From the NCBI GenBank assembly GCA_016721085.1, contig JADKJI010000015.1, forward strand, positions 85,805 through 149,804: 64,000 nucleotides of DNA. Reading direction: 5' to 3'. Every line of letters starts with the position of its first letter. Within the stretch, counting starts at the first letter, position 1. Shown here in pieces: positions 35,203 to 42,440 of the stretch. This stretch comes from Chitinophagaceae bacterium (GTDB lineage: Bacteria; Bacteroidota; Bacteroidia; Chitinophagales; Chitinophagaceae). Below the pieces are notes generated by a model. That model did not search any database. It was given only the letters and a program-made list of their open reading frames with translations, and was not told the origin of the DNA. The translations under genes were made by a program, and so were the position numbers.

Positions 35203-35430
35203 TTACGAATTGTTGCTTTCTTTCTTATCAGGGACGAACATGAGGAGGAATAATGCGCCTATTAAAGTACCGTAAAGCGTTGCTCTAACGGGGCTTGTCC
35301 AGATAGCACAAGTACCACTTATGCAACCAACATATTTCCAATAGAGAAAACCGCCGGTAGCACCAAGCAAAGCACCAATGCTTCCAAAAATGAGTGATTT
35401 GCGATTTTTATGTATGAAGGATCTAAGCAT
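35203..35430 (-). CDS. Small DUF6132-like membrane protein
   Basis: 75 aa: KSLIFGSIGALLGATGGFLYWKYVGCISGTCAIWTSPVRATLYGTLIGALFLLMFV. It has two membrane helices around a GCISGTCAIWTSP loop with two cysteines. This short family is typically found next to YeeE/YedE and thioredoxin genes in Bacteroidota. It may accept sulfur at the membrane, but its role is not shown. The start is ATG 35430 (MLRSFI). The longer frame upstream would overlap trx. Confidence 0.78.
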   Translation of the reverse strand: MLRSFIHKNRKSLIFGSIGALLGATGGFLYWKYVGCISGTCAIWTSPVRATLYGTLIGALFLLMFVPDKKESNNS

Positions 35431-35462
35431 AAATAAAAGGTACGGAATAAAACTTTTAGTAA

Positions 35463-35762
35463 TCAATTAGCATGTTGCTGGATGGCTTGTTGCAATTGTT
35501 TAGAACCAACAACTCCAGATTGGCGCCATTTAACTGCGCCTTTTCTAAAAAGCAATAAGGTAGGTACCCCACTTATATTATATGCCTGGGCTGCCTGTGG
35601 GTTTTTGTCAACATCTATCTTAAGGATAGTGACAGCATCGCCAAGCTGGTTTTTCAGTTCTTTCAATATAGGAGCCATTGTTTTACAAGGGCCACACCAT
35701 TCAGCAAAAAAGTCTACCAAAACGGGTTTGTCTGCATCGATAATATCCTGAAAGGTACTCAT
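35463..35762 (-). CDS. Thioredoxin
   Basis: 99 aa single-domain thioredoxin, cytoplasmic (no signal). The active site EWCGPCKTM has Cys23 and Cys26, the cis-proline is in SGVPTLLLF and DVDKNPQAAQAYNI is typical. Placed first in the sulfur gene row behind the Crp/Fnr gene, it probably reduces persulfide on its partners. It may not be the main cellular thioredoxin. Confidence 0.92.
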   Translation of the reverse strand: MSTFQDIIDADKPVLVDFFAEWCGPCKTMAPILKELKNQLGDAVTILKIDVDKNPQAAQAYNISGVPTLLLFRKGAVKWRQSGVVGSKQLQQAIQQHAN

Positions 35763-35843
35763 AGGTAAAATTTGAAAACTTTGAAATGAAGTCGCTAACG
35801 ACTTATTACCTGCAAATTTCGCTATAGCAATTATATCCGTTCA

Positions 35844-35855
35844 TGACATTTGTCA
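35844..35855. promoter_or_regulatory. Inverted repeat upstream of the trx-sulfur gene row
   Basis: TGAC-ATTT-GTCA, a 4-4-4 inverted repeat in the gap between the Crp/Fnr stop and the thioredoxin start (82 nt upstream of that start). It has the same TGAy-N4-rTCA layout as the box before sqr. A plausible Crp/Fnr operator, unproven. Confidence 0.5.
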
Positions 35856-35883
35856 CAATACCCGCAAACTTATTATAAGGGAG

Positions 35884-36516
35884 TTATAAAGAAATCAATT
35901 CAATAGCATTTCGCTGCAATTTAACTTTTCCCATCTGCTCCATTTTTTTGAGAAGCCTCGATATCACTTCTCTTGAAGAGTTCAGCTCATCAGCTATTTC
36001 CTGGTGGCTGATAGTTATGATATCGGTTTTGAGCGTTTCGCGATGTCTTTTCAAGTAAAACAATAATCGTTCATCCATTGCCTGAAAAGCGATATGGTCG
36101 ATAGTAACCAATAATTCTTCAAAACGGGAACGATAGGTTTCCAATACAAAATGATACCATGTTTTGTACTGAGTCATCCATTCGTCCATATACTGTAGAG
36201 GAATAGCAATCACTGTTGTATCCTTAACTGCCTTTGCCATTACCTGACTTGTTTCGGATTTAGTGGCACAAACCATACTAAGGGCACATGCTTGTCCAGG
36301 TTGCAGATAATACATGAAGAACTCACTGCCTTGTTCATCTTCCCTATACACTTTCACTAACCCTTCAATGATAAGCATCGTACTTCTGAAATACTGACCG
36401 GTACGCATCAGCTGTTCTCCAGCTTTGAACGTGCGAATTTCGCTTTTTTCTGTAAGCTCTTTTTGAAGCGATTTTTCAAAACTCGGGAATACTTCCTCGA
36501 AAATGATATTATCCAT
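35884..36516 (-). CDS. Crp/Fnr-family transcription regulator
   Basis: 210 aa: an N-terminal cyclic-nucleotide-binding-like barrel (EIRTFKAGEQLMRTGQYFRSTMLIIEGLVKVYRED) and a C-terminal winged helix with HQEIADELNSSREVISRLLKKMEQMGKV as recognition helix (SREVISR). Ligand-binding residues of Crp are not obvious, and no Fnr-type N-terminal cysteine set exists, so an Fe-S sensor is unlikely. Possible signals are sulfur species (the barrel region contains two Cys, in QACALSMVCATK) or redox state. It is oriented like the sulfur genes and probably controls them. Confidence 0.9.
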   Translation of the reverse strand: MDNIIFEEVFPSFEKSLQKELTEKSEIRTFKAGEQLMRTGQYFRSTMLIIEGLVKVYREDEQGSEFFMYYLQPGQACALSMVCATKSETSQVMAKAVKDTTVIAIPLQYMDEWMTQYKTWYHFVLETYRSRFEELLVTIDHIAFQAMDERLLFYLKRHRETLKTDIITISHQEIADELNSSREVISRLLKKMEQMGKVKLQRNAIELISL

Positions 36517-36571
36517 AATGGTTAAAAAGAGTACAAAGATGAGAAATTAATCAGCATTTCCGGAGCTTCCT

Positions 36572-36579
36572 TAATTTTG
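36572..36579 (+). promoter_or_regulatory. Candidate -7 promoter element for rnhB
   Basis: TAATTTTG matches the Bacteroidota TAnnTTTG -7 consensus and lies 15 nt upstream of the TTG start. A clear -33 TTG at the right distance is not seen, so confidence is modest. Confidence 0.4.
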
Positions 36580-36593
36580 AGGAAAGAAGTTAT

Positions 36594-37193
36594 TTGCTAC
36601 AGAACCATTTACAAGATACGCTATTAGAAGCAGGCTGCGATGAGGCTGGGAGAGGCTGTTTGGCTGGGCCTGTTTTTGCAGGGGCCGTGATTCTACCTAA
36701 AGACTTTTACCATCCACTCCTTAACGATTCAAAAAAAGTTACGGAAGCCAACCGTTACGAGTTACGATCTTATATAGAACAAAATGCAGTAGCCTGGGCG
36801 GTTGCAAAGATTGAAGTGGAAGAGATTGACCATATCAATATATTAAAGGCTTCCATAAAAGCGATGCATCAGGCAGTTGACCAACTAAAACCAGTTCCTG
36901 AGTTATTATTGATAGATGGAAACCGGTTTTATCCTTATAAGAAAATAAAGCACGAATGCATCATCAAGGGTGATGGGCTTTATGCTTCCATTGCTGCAGC
37001 CAGCATATTAGCAAAGACCTATCGCGATGATTATATGCTTGAGCTTCATGAAAAATTCCCGCATTATGGGTGGGACCAGAACAAGGGGTATGGCACTTTA
37101 TTGCATCGTAAAGCATTGGTAACAAATGGACTTACAGAACATCACAGGAAATCTTTCCAATGTATCCCTGTTCAGATGGACCTTCCTTTGTGA
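36594..37193 (+). CDS. rnhB: Ribonuclease HII
   Basis: 199 aa. Removes RNA from RNA/DNA hybrids. The active-site stretch GCDEAGRGCLAGPVFAGAVILP carries Asp16-Glu17. LLIDGNRF holds the next Asp, IIKGDGLYASIAAASILAKTYRDDYM the fourth acidic residue, and YGWDQNKGYGTLLHRKAL is the family C-terminal motif. The start codon is TTG at 36594. There is no ATG before the conserved DEAGRG block. Confidence 0.95.
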   Translation: MLQNHLQDTLLEAGCDEAGRGCLAGPVFAGAVILPKDFYHPLLNDSKKVTEANRYELRSYIEQNAVAWAVAKIEVEEIDHINILKASIKAMHQAVDQLKPVPELLLIDGNRFYPYKKIKHECIIKGDGLYASIAAASILAKTYRDDYMLELHEKFPHYGWDQNKGYGTLLHRKALVTNGLTEHHRKSFQCIPVQMDLPL

Positions 37194-37280
37194 GTTTTTT
37201 AGCATTTTTTCTGGCTGCTGTTTTAAACCCTTGAACTCTTGCCGGGTCTTAATAGCATTACAAACAGAAAATAAAGCACC

Positions 37281-37574
37281 ATGAAAACTACATTAGTACT
37301 TGCCCTAACACTGATACTTGGCTTAACTGCAGCAACTGCGCAAGCCCAGGTAATTGGCCACCAGAAAGCCCGTATTGCACAAGGCGTTCGCAGTGGAGAA
37401 CTCAATCGCAAAGAGACAAAACATTTAATGAGGGAAGAACGCAAATTCCGTCGTCATAAACACAGAGCCTATGCGAATGATGGAAAGATAGGACCTCGTG
37501 AAAGACGTGCGTTGAAATTTGAGAAGAGGAAGATAAGCAGGCAGACGTATCGATTTAAGCACAATAGGTTCTAA
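37281..37574 (+). CDS. Small exported, strongly basic protein
   Basis: 97 aa. Signal peptide MKTTLVLALTLILGLTAATAQAQ, then a mature chain of about 74 aa very rich in Lys/Arg/His (ARIAQGVRSGELNRKETKHLMREERKFRRHKHRAYAND, GKIGPRERRALKFEKRKISRQTYRFKHNRF). Two halves look alike: each has (G)xLxxxExxxLxxExxKxxRxxxR spacing, suggesting a helical repeat. No function is known. Similar basic periplasmic proteins occur widely in Bacteroidota. Binding to nucleic acid, polyanionic LPS or cell wall is a guess. Confidence 0.72.
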   Translation: MKTTLVLALTLILGLTAATAQAQVIGHQKARIAQGVRSGELNRKETKHLMREERKFRRHKHRAYANDGKIGPRERRALKFEKRKISRQTYRFKHNRF

Positions 37575-37645
37575 TTAAGTTCAATAGGTTCCATTTGTTC
37601 CATAGGGCCTAATAATAGCAAGCATTTTGCTCTTCATACTTTTTT

Positions 37646-37703
37646 AACCGCAGAGGCGCGGAGACGCAGGGGATTTCCTCCGCGTCTCTGCGCCTCTGCG
37701 GTT
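37646..37703. repeat. CGCAGAGACGC hairpin
   Basis: AACCGCAGAGGCGCGGAGAC and its complement GTCTCTGCGCCTCTGCGGTT form a hairpin with a short loop. Same family as the cassette at 15009-15416 and the copies at 49767 and 56231. Flanked further out by short inverted words CTAATAATAGCAA / TTGCTATTATTAG. Confidence 0.88.
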
Positions 37704-37769
37704 ATATTTTCACAATAAATAATAATTGCTATTATTAGGCCCTCTGGAACCCCGACGCGTCGGGGGAAC

Positions 37770-38375
37770 CTATTGAACCTTTTGAACTGGGGATTTCATC
37801 CATTCCTCCTTCAGCATGCTGTAGTAAATAGAATCCCGCCGGCGATTATGCGGCATTTGCATATGACTTCTCAATACTCCTTCTTCTTTCATTCCTATTT
37901 TTAATAACGCAGCTCTTGCTCGTTCATTGAGGAAATCGGTTTTTACTTCTACCCTTTCCATATGCATTTCTTCGAAAGCGTACTTCAAGAGCAGGTGTTT
38001 TGCATGAGTATTAATTCCTGTTCCCATAAAAGGAGTGCCTAACCAACTCCATCCAATTTCAATTCGTTTATCAAAAAAGGAGATATTACCAAAGCTGGTG
38101 CTTCCACAAATTGCACCGTCTGATTTTCGGATAATAGTGAATGGCACCCTAATGAGGGAGTTACGGGTGAACAAGGCTTCTTCAACCCAACGATGCATTT
38201 CTCCCGGTATAGAACAATCGAAAGTGAAATATTTCCAGATAGAAGAATCTTTCGACAATTCCTGAAAGGCAGCTTCATCCGTTGGTTGCAAAATCCTAAG
38301 TTGCACTAACGATGTTTCCAACAAAAGATCGTCGGGGAAGAATTTAAGGAATAGATTATTTTTCATTACACTCAT
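37770..38375 (-). CDS. GNAT N-acetyltransferase (RimJ/RimL-like)
   Basis: 201 aa. LRILQPTDEAAFQELSKD at the N terminus, then IGWSWLGTPFMGTGINTHAKHLLLKYAFEEMHMERVEVKTDFLNERARAALLKIGMKEEGVLR, the usual acetyl-CoA-binding stretch of RimJ/RimL-type acetyltransferases. HRRDSIYYSMLKEEW is the characteristic end. The acceptor is unknown. It lies 9 nt downstream of the sua5 gene, likely in one transcript. ATG 38366 would also give a good start. Confidence 0.85.
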   Translation of the reverse strand: MSVMKNNLFLKFFPDDLLLETSLVQLRILQPTDEAAFQELSKDSSIWKYFTFDCSIPGEMHRWVEEALFTRNSLIRVPFTIIRKSDGAICGSTSFGNISFFDKRIEIGWSWLGTPFMGTGINTHAKHLLLKYAFEEMHMERVEVKTDFLNERARAALLKIGMKEEGVLRSHMQMPHNRRRDSIYYSMLKEEWMKSPVQKVQ

Positions 38376-38384
38376 AATATAGTT

Positions 38385-38996
38385 TTATTCTTTGGGCCAA
38401 AGACCTAATCCCTGCCGTGTAACAACTGGCTCATCTCCCGTACAATCGATAATGGTAGATGGAACGATACCGCCAGCTCCACTATTCAATATATAATCTA
38501 CTTGTTTTTCAAAGTGATCACTTATCCAGTCGGGATCGGCAATTTCTTCTGCTAATGTACCAGGTAGAGAGGCGCTTAACAAAGGATGCCCAATGGCCTG
38601 CACAATTGCACGGGCTACTTTGTTATCAGGAATCCTGAGTCCAATTGTATCTTTTTTACTTTTTAGAATCTTAGGTACTTCCTTACTTGCAGGAAGGATG
38701 AAAGTATAGGGGCCAGGAAGATAGTTCTTCAACATTCTGTACAATGGAGTAGAAATACTTTTTGTGTATTTACTCAGATCACTCAGGTCGGCACAGATAA
38801 ATGATAACTGAGATTTCTGTGGGTCAACATTTTTAATCCTGCAGATACGTTCAATAGCTTTATGCTGGAAAATATCACAACCGAGTCCATAAACAGTATC
38901 AGTAGGATAAATGATCACCCCTCCATCAAGCAAGCCTTCCTTTACAGTTTGGATAGCTCTTGGCTGAGGATTGTCAGGATGTACTGTTAATATCAT
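38385..38996 (-). CDS. L-threonylcarbamoyladenylate synthase (Sua5/YrdC/YwlC)
   Basis: 203 aa. Makes threonylcarbamoyl-AMP for t6A37 of tRNA. GGVIIYPTDTVYGLGCDIF near the start is the hallmark KxR/SxN region (KN VDPQKSQLSFIC follows), YLPGPYTFILPAS and GLRIPDNKVARAIVQAIGHPLLSASLPG are also diagnostic. It is the short YrdC-type protein without the Sua5 C-terminal domain. Confidence 0.93.
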   Translation of the reverse strand: MILTVHPDNPQPRAIQTVKEGLLDGGVIIYPTDTVYGLGCDIFQHKAIERICRIKNVDPQKSQLSFICADLSDLSKYTKSISTPLYRMLKNYLPGPYTFILPASKEVPKILKSKKDTIGLRIPDNKVARAIVQAIGHPLLSASLPGTLAEEIADPDWISDHFEKQVDYILNSGAGGIVPSTIIDCTGDEPVVTRQGLGLWPKE

Positions 38997-39126
38997 AGAT
39001 GGAAATTTAGCTATTTGAAAGGAGAAATAACCTGATTTGGCTCTGTTGAATTGTTTTTAGTCAAAATCCCAAGAAATTATATCTATTGAACATATATTCT
39101 TAGTTACTGGAAAATTAATTATCCGT

Positions 39127-39134
39127 TACTTTTG
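39127..39134 (+). promoter_or_regulatory. Candidate -7 promoter element for the cupin-like gene
   Basis: TACTTTTG matches TAnnTTTG, 15 nt before ATG 39149. No strong -33 element. Confidence 0.4.
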
Positions 39135-39148
39135 AAAAAAAATTGGCT

Positions 39149-40039
39149 ATGGGTATGCGTTTACAAGCCGTTGATGTGGTAAACACCATCAGCCCTGAAG
39201 AATTTCAGGAACGTTATTATAAATTAAACCGTCCTGTTGTAATAAAGGATCTTTCAAAGGACTGGGTCGCAATGAATAAATGGAATTGGGATTACTTCAA
39301 AAGCATAGTAGGCACCCAAAAAGTGGGCATTTATAATAATGTAAAGAGTGATGCTTATACTCCTATAAACAAAGCGGACGAATACACCACATTTGGTGAA
39401 TATATAGATATGATCAGTAAGGGGCCAGCAGCCTGGAGGATATTCCTTTTTAATATCTTTTCGCACGCCCCGGAACTAACCAAAGATTTTACCTGGCCCG
39501 ACCATCTTATGAAAGGGTTTATTAAGCGGGTGCCGATGTTATTTGTTGGGGGACAAGGTTCTATTACCCACATGCATTTCGATATAGACCTTTCACATAT
39601 ATTTCATACTCAATTTCATGGCCGTAAGAGAGTGTTACTGTTCCCATTTCAGGAACAACACAAGCTTTACAGGAAGCCTTTTGAGGTTTTAAGCTTGGCC
39701 GATTTCAGTAATTATGCCGACCCTGAGAAGAGTAAAGTGAATTACAAAGATTTCCCTGCATTAGAGAAAGCGTCTGGAATGGAAGTGATTTTGGAACATG
39801 GAGACACCCTTTTCATGCCTGGTGGATATTGGCATCATATGGAGTATCTGGATAGCGGTTTCGCTATGAGTCTCAGGGCACTACAACCCTCTTTAGGCGG
39901 AAAATTAAAAGGTTTCTGGAATATAGTTGGAATGAGAAATATCGATACGCTTATGAAGAAAACTGCTCCACAGTGGTGGTACAATTATAAGAAGGAAAAG
40001 ATATTTGAATCCGCAAAAAAAGTTGAAGCGGTTCATTGA
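39149..40039 (+). CDS. Cupin-like (JmjC/Cupin_8) oxygenase-type protein
   Basis: About 296 aa. VVIKDLSKDWVAMNKWNWDYFKSIVG is the usual entry strand of Cupin_8 proteins. SITHMHFDIDLSHIFHTQFHGRKRVLLFPFQEQHKLY holds the iron-binding H-x-D, and LFMPGGYWHHMEYLDSGFAMSLRAL holds the distal His. It resembles JmjC-type 2-oxoglutarate-dependent hydroxylases such as those acting on tRNA or ribosomal proteins, but the substrate is unknown. ATG 39149 and 39155 are both possible. It is monocistronic. Confidence 0.85.
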   Translation: MGMRLQAVDVVNTISPEEFQERYYKLNRPVVIKDLSKDWVAMNKWNWDYFKSIVGTQKVGIYNNVKSDAYTPINKADEYTTFGEYIDMISKGPAAWRIFLFNIFSHAPELTKDFTWPDHLMKGFIKRVPMLFVGGQGSITHMHFDIDLSHIFHTQFHGRKRVLLFPFQEQHKLYRKPFEVLSLADFSNYADPEKSKVNYKDFPALEKASGMEVILEHGDTLFMPGGYWHHMEYLDSGFAMSLRALQPSLGGKLKGFWNIVGMRNIDTLMKKTAPQWWYNYKKEKIFESAKKVEAVH

Positions 40040-40118
40040 TAAATCTCAAAAAAATATTGATTTAAGTTAAGACTTTCACTCCTTTAGGTGGGTCTACTTA
40101 AAATACTTTGAAAAATAA

Positions 40119-40149
40119 TTGAATTTTCAAAAAACACTCGTTACTTTAG
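40119..40149 (+). promoter_or_regulatory. Promoter-like element without a gene behind it
   Basis: TTG (40119-40121), then 20 nt, then TACTTTAG (40142-40149). This is one mismatch from the Bacteroidota -33/-7 pattern. No gene follows until the converging 2-oxoacid oxidoreductase gene. Confidence 0.3.
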
Positions 40150-40699
40150 CCTCTCGTTAGTATTGCTATCAGTACTACACCACCTCATCCTGCAACTATC
40201 CAAGTTCCTCTCATTCAACCATCCAATTTCCCGTTTTTTTCCAATTTTCCGATTCATTTAGTATTTGTTGCTCATTGAGCATTTCGTATATACCCATTCC
40301 CGATCCCTCCCCTTTTTAATAAGCAGATCAATTTGCTTATTGTTGAAAACTACCTGATATAAAAATTATTAACCGAAACTAACTGCAATTTCCTTCCCTT
40401 AAAGAAAGAGTTGCAGCAAACCGATCTTGCTTAAGAGCTGATTGCCACAATCAAATGCTGCCTATACATAAGGCTTCATCTACTTGTACAATCTCCTCCA
40501 TTAATTTATTATAGAAAACCCGATTACCTTCTTTCTTTTTGTGGTTTCAGAGGTAAGCACAGGCCGGCGATATCCATCGCTGGCTACTTTTTTAGGGGCT
40601 GAAGGTTTGGAGAGCTGAGGAAATTTGAAAATGAAAATAAAATGAGGAAATTTGAAAATTGGAAATGTGAAAATGAAACAGCCGGTAAAAGTCATTAAT

Positions 40700-40733
40700 A
40701 AAAAAAGCAGCTTGAAATTCAAGCTGCTTTTTT
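40700..40733. terminator. Strong bidirectional terminator
   Basis: AAAAAAGCAGCTTGAA and TTCAAGCTGCTTTTTT form a near-perfect hairpin with T tracts on both strands. It would end the beta-subunit transcript from the right (140 nt after its stop) and any plus-strand transcript from the left. Confidence 0.85.
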
Positions 40734-40874
40734 ATGTCTATTAAGTTATGCTTAAACTCTTGCCGGCTGTTTAATTTCCACATCTTCTCATCTCCACACT
40801 TCCACATTTGCATCCGGCTGTTTATTTTCAAATTATCACATTCACATTTTCACATTAAATTATCCAAATTTGAA

Positions 40875-41906
40875 TCAAGCAATCGTCCACGTCTCATTCC
40901 CCCTCAGCAATTTATCCAGATTACCCTTGCCTTTGGCGGTCATAACATCATTGATCTGCTTTTCCATTACGGCTTCGTAGCAAGGTCTTTCGGTTTCGTA
41001 GAAAACACCGAAAGGACGAGGAAGATGACCTTCAACACGTGGATCGTCGAACATACGAACGAGGATCTGTGCTTTATAGAAATCTTTTTCGTCGTGAACC
41101 CAAAGGTCGTCGGCAGTGATTCCGTTTCCGATTTCAACAACGATAGGTTTGAAGCCATCGAGTTTGATACCCTTATTTTTATTGGCACCGAATATCAGTG
41201 GCTTGCCTTGTTCAAGGAAAAGCGTGTTATCGAGTTTGGTTGACTTCTCAGTGAAAATCTCAAATGCTCCATCATTGAAGATGTTACAGTTTTGATAGAT
41301 TTCCAGGAAGGAAGCTCCTTTATGCTTGTAACTGCGAAGTAACATTTCCTGCATATGCTTTGGATCCCTGTCCATACTGCGGGCAACAAATGTGGCATCC
41401 GCTCCCAAAGCCAGTGCTGAAGGATTGAATGGATGATCGATACTTCCGTAAGGAGTAGATTTTGTCACTTTATGCTCTTCCGATGTAGGAGAATACTGTC
41501 CTTTCGTTAAACCATAGATCTGGTTGTTGAAAAGCAGCATATTCACATCGAAGTTGCGGCGCAACATGTGAATGGTGTGGTTACCACCAATACTCAGGGC
41601 ATCTCCGTCGCCGGAAACGATCCAAACACTCAGGTCGGGGCGGGCAGCTTTCAACCCGGAAGCTACTGCTGTAGCCCTTCCGTGGATGGAGTGCATCCCA
41701 TAGGTGTTCATATAATAAGGAAAGCGGCTGCTACAGCCGATTCCTGAAATAATGGCAATGTTTTCTTTGGGAATTCCAAGCGAAGGCATCACTTTCTGTA
41801 CCTGGGCCAAAATGGAATAATCGCCACAACCCGGGCACCAACGAACTTCCTGGTCGGTTGCAAAATCCTTAGCCGTCAATGCGGCTGCTACTGTTGTTTC
41901 ACTCAT
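40875..41906 (-). CDS. 2-oxoacid:ferredoxin oxidoreductase, beta subunit
   Basis: 343 aa, thiamine-diphosphate-binding subunit of a KorB/PorB-type enzyme that interconverts a 2-oxoacid (2-oxoglutarate or pyruvate) and acyl-CoA with ferredoxin. RWCPGCGDYSILAQ at the N terminus, GIGCSSRFPYYMNTYGMHSIHGRATAVASG, and the ThDP motif VSGDGDALSIGGNHTIHML, with NNQIYGLTKGQ following, are diagnostic. The C-terminal extension is typical of Bacteroidota KorB. The alpha subunit, normally upstream, is not adjacent here: the next gene upstream is a CMD protein. The subunit partner must be elsewhere. Confidence 0.93.
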   Translation of the reverse strand: MSETTVAAALTAKDFATDQEVRWCPGCGDYSILAQVQKVMPSLGIPKENIAIISGIGCSSRFPYYMNTYGMHSIHGRATAVASGLKAARPDLSVWIVSGDGDALSIGGNHTIHMLRRNFDVNMLLFNNQIYGLTKGQYSPTSEEHKVTKSTPYGSIDHPFNPSALALGADATFVARSMDRDPKHMQEMLLRSYKHKGASFLEIYQNCNIFNDGAFEIFTEKSTKLDNTLFLEQGKPLIFGANKNKGIKLDGFKPIVVEIGNGITADDLWVHDEKDFYKAQILVRMFDDPRVEGHLPRPFGVFYETERPCYEAVMEKQINDVMTAKGKGNLDKLLRGNETWTIA

Positions 41907-41987
41907 ATGTATCGGTTCAAGACAAATGTAAAAAATAATGCCTGAATAGTAAGCAGTAAGTCTGCTTGATTTTCCTCATACCCTTTC

Positions 41988-42335
41988 TTAGGCCTTCTGG
42001 ATCAGCTCTTCCCAGTATTCAGCGGCCCTTCTGGTGTGCGGGATAACGATGGTTCCTCCTACAATATTGGCCACAGCGAATATTTCATATAATTGCTCGG
42101 TGCTTACCCCTAAATCGTAGCATTTACCTACATGGTATTTGATACAATCGTCGCAGCGGAGCACCATACTGGCTACCAAACCCAGCATTTCCTTGGTTTT
42201 TTTATCGAGGGCTCCATCCTCGTAGGTATTGGTATCGAGGTTCCAAAGCCTTTTCATGACGAGGTTGTTCTTACTTAGGATCACCTCATTCATTTTCTCT
42301 CTGTATTCGTTGAATTCCTTTTCCAGATTACCCAT
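41988..42335 (-). CDS. Carboxymuconolactone-decarboxylase-family protein (AhpD-like)
   Basis: 115 aa. GLVASMVLRCDDCIKYHVGKCYDLGVSTEQLYEIFAVANIVGGTIVIPHTRRA shows the CxxC and following H-x3-C typical of the CMD/AhpD fold with peroxidase-like redox use. The exact role (peroxidase partner, lactone decarboxylase) is unknown. It lies 81 nt upstream of the beta-subunit gene, in the same direction. Confidence 0.85.
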   Translation of the reverse strand: MGNLEKEFNEYREKMNEVILSKNNLVMKRLWNLDTNTYEDGALDKKTKEMLGLVASMVLRCDDCIKYHVGKCYDLGVSTEQLYEIFAVANIVGGTIVIPHTRRAAEYWEELIQKA

Positions 42336-42440
42336 ATTCTTGATTATTGGTTGCCAAAGGTCGGGGTTTTTATAAAGGCAATTGCGGTTGATTATCGTAA
42401 ATTTAATTCCACCAGCTACTTTTAACCAAAACGAACAGCC

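Larger units (their letters stand above)
40040..40874. other. 0.8-kb gene-free stretch
   Basis: No credible coding frame. It contains a possible promoter (40119-40149), a C/T-rich segment (40180-40330), a strong terminator hairpin (40700-40733) and degenerate words AACAGCCGG / CCGGCTGTT combined with GAAATTTGAAAATG-like A/T repeats (40615-40690 and 40763-40860), which are mutually complementary. Confidence 0.6.

Noticed and set aside
40501..40831. Two short frames in the 40.5 kb gap
   Set aside because: They run through A/T repeats and a terminator hairpin, have no credible domain or start, and are low complexity.
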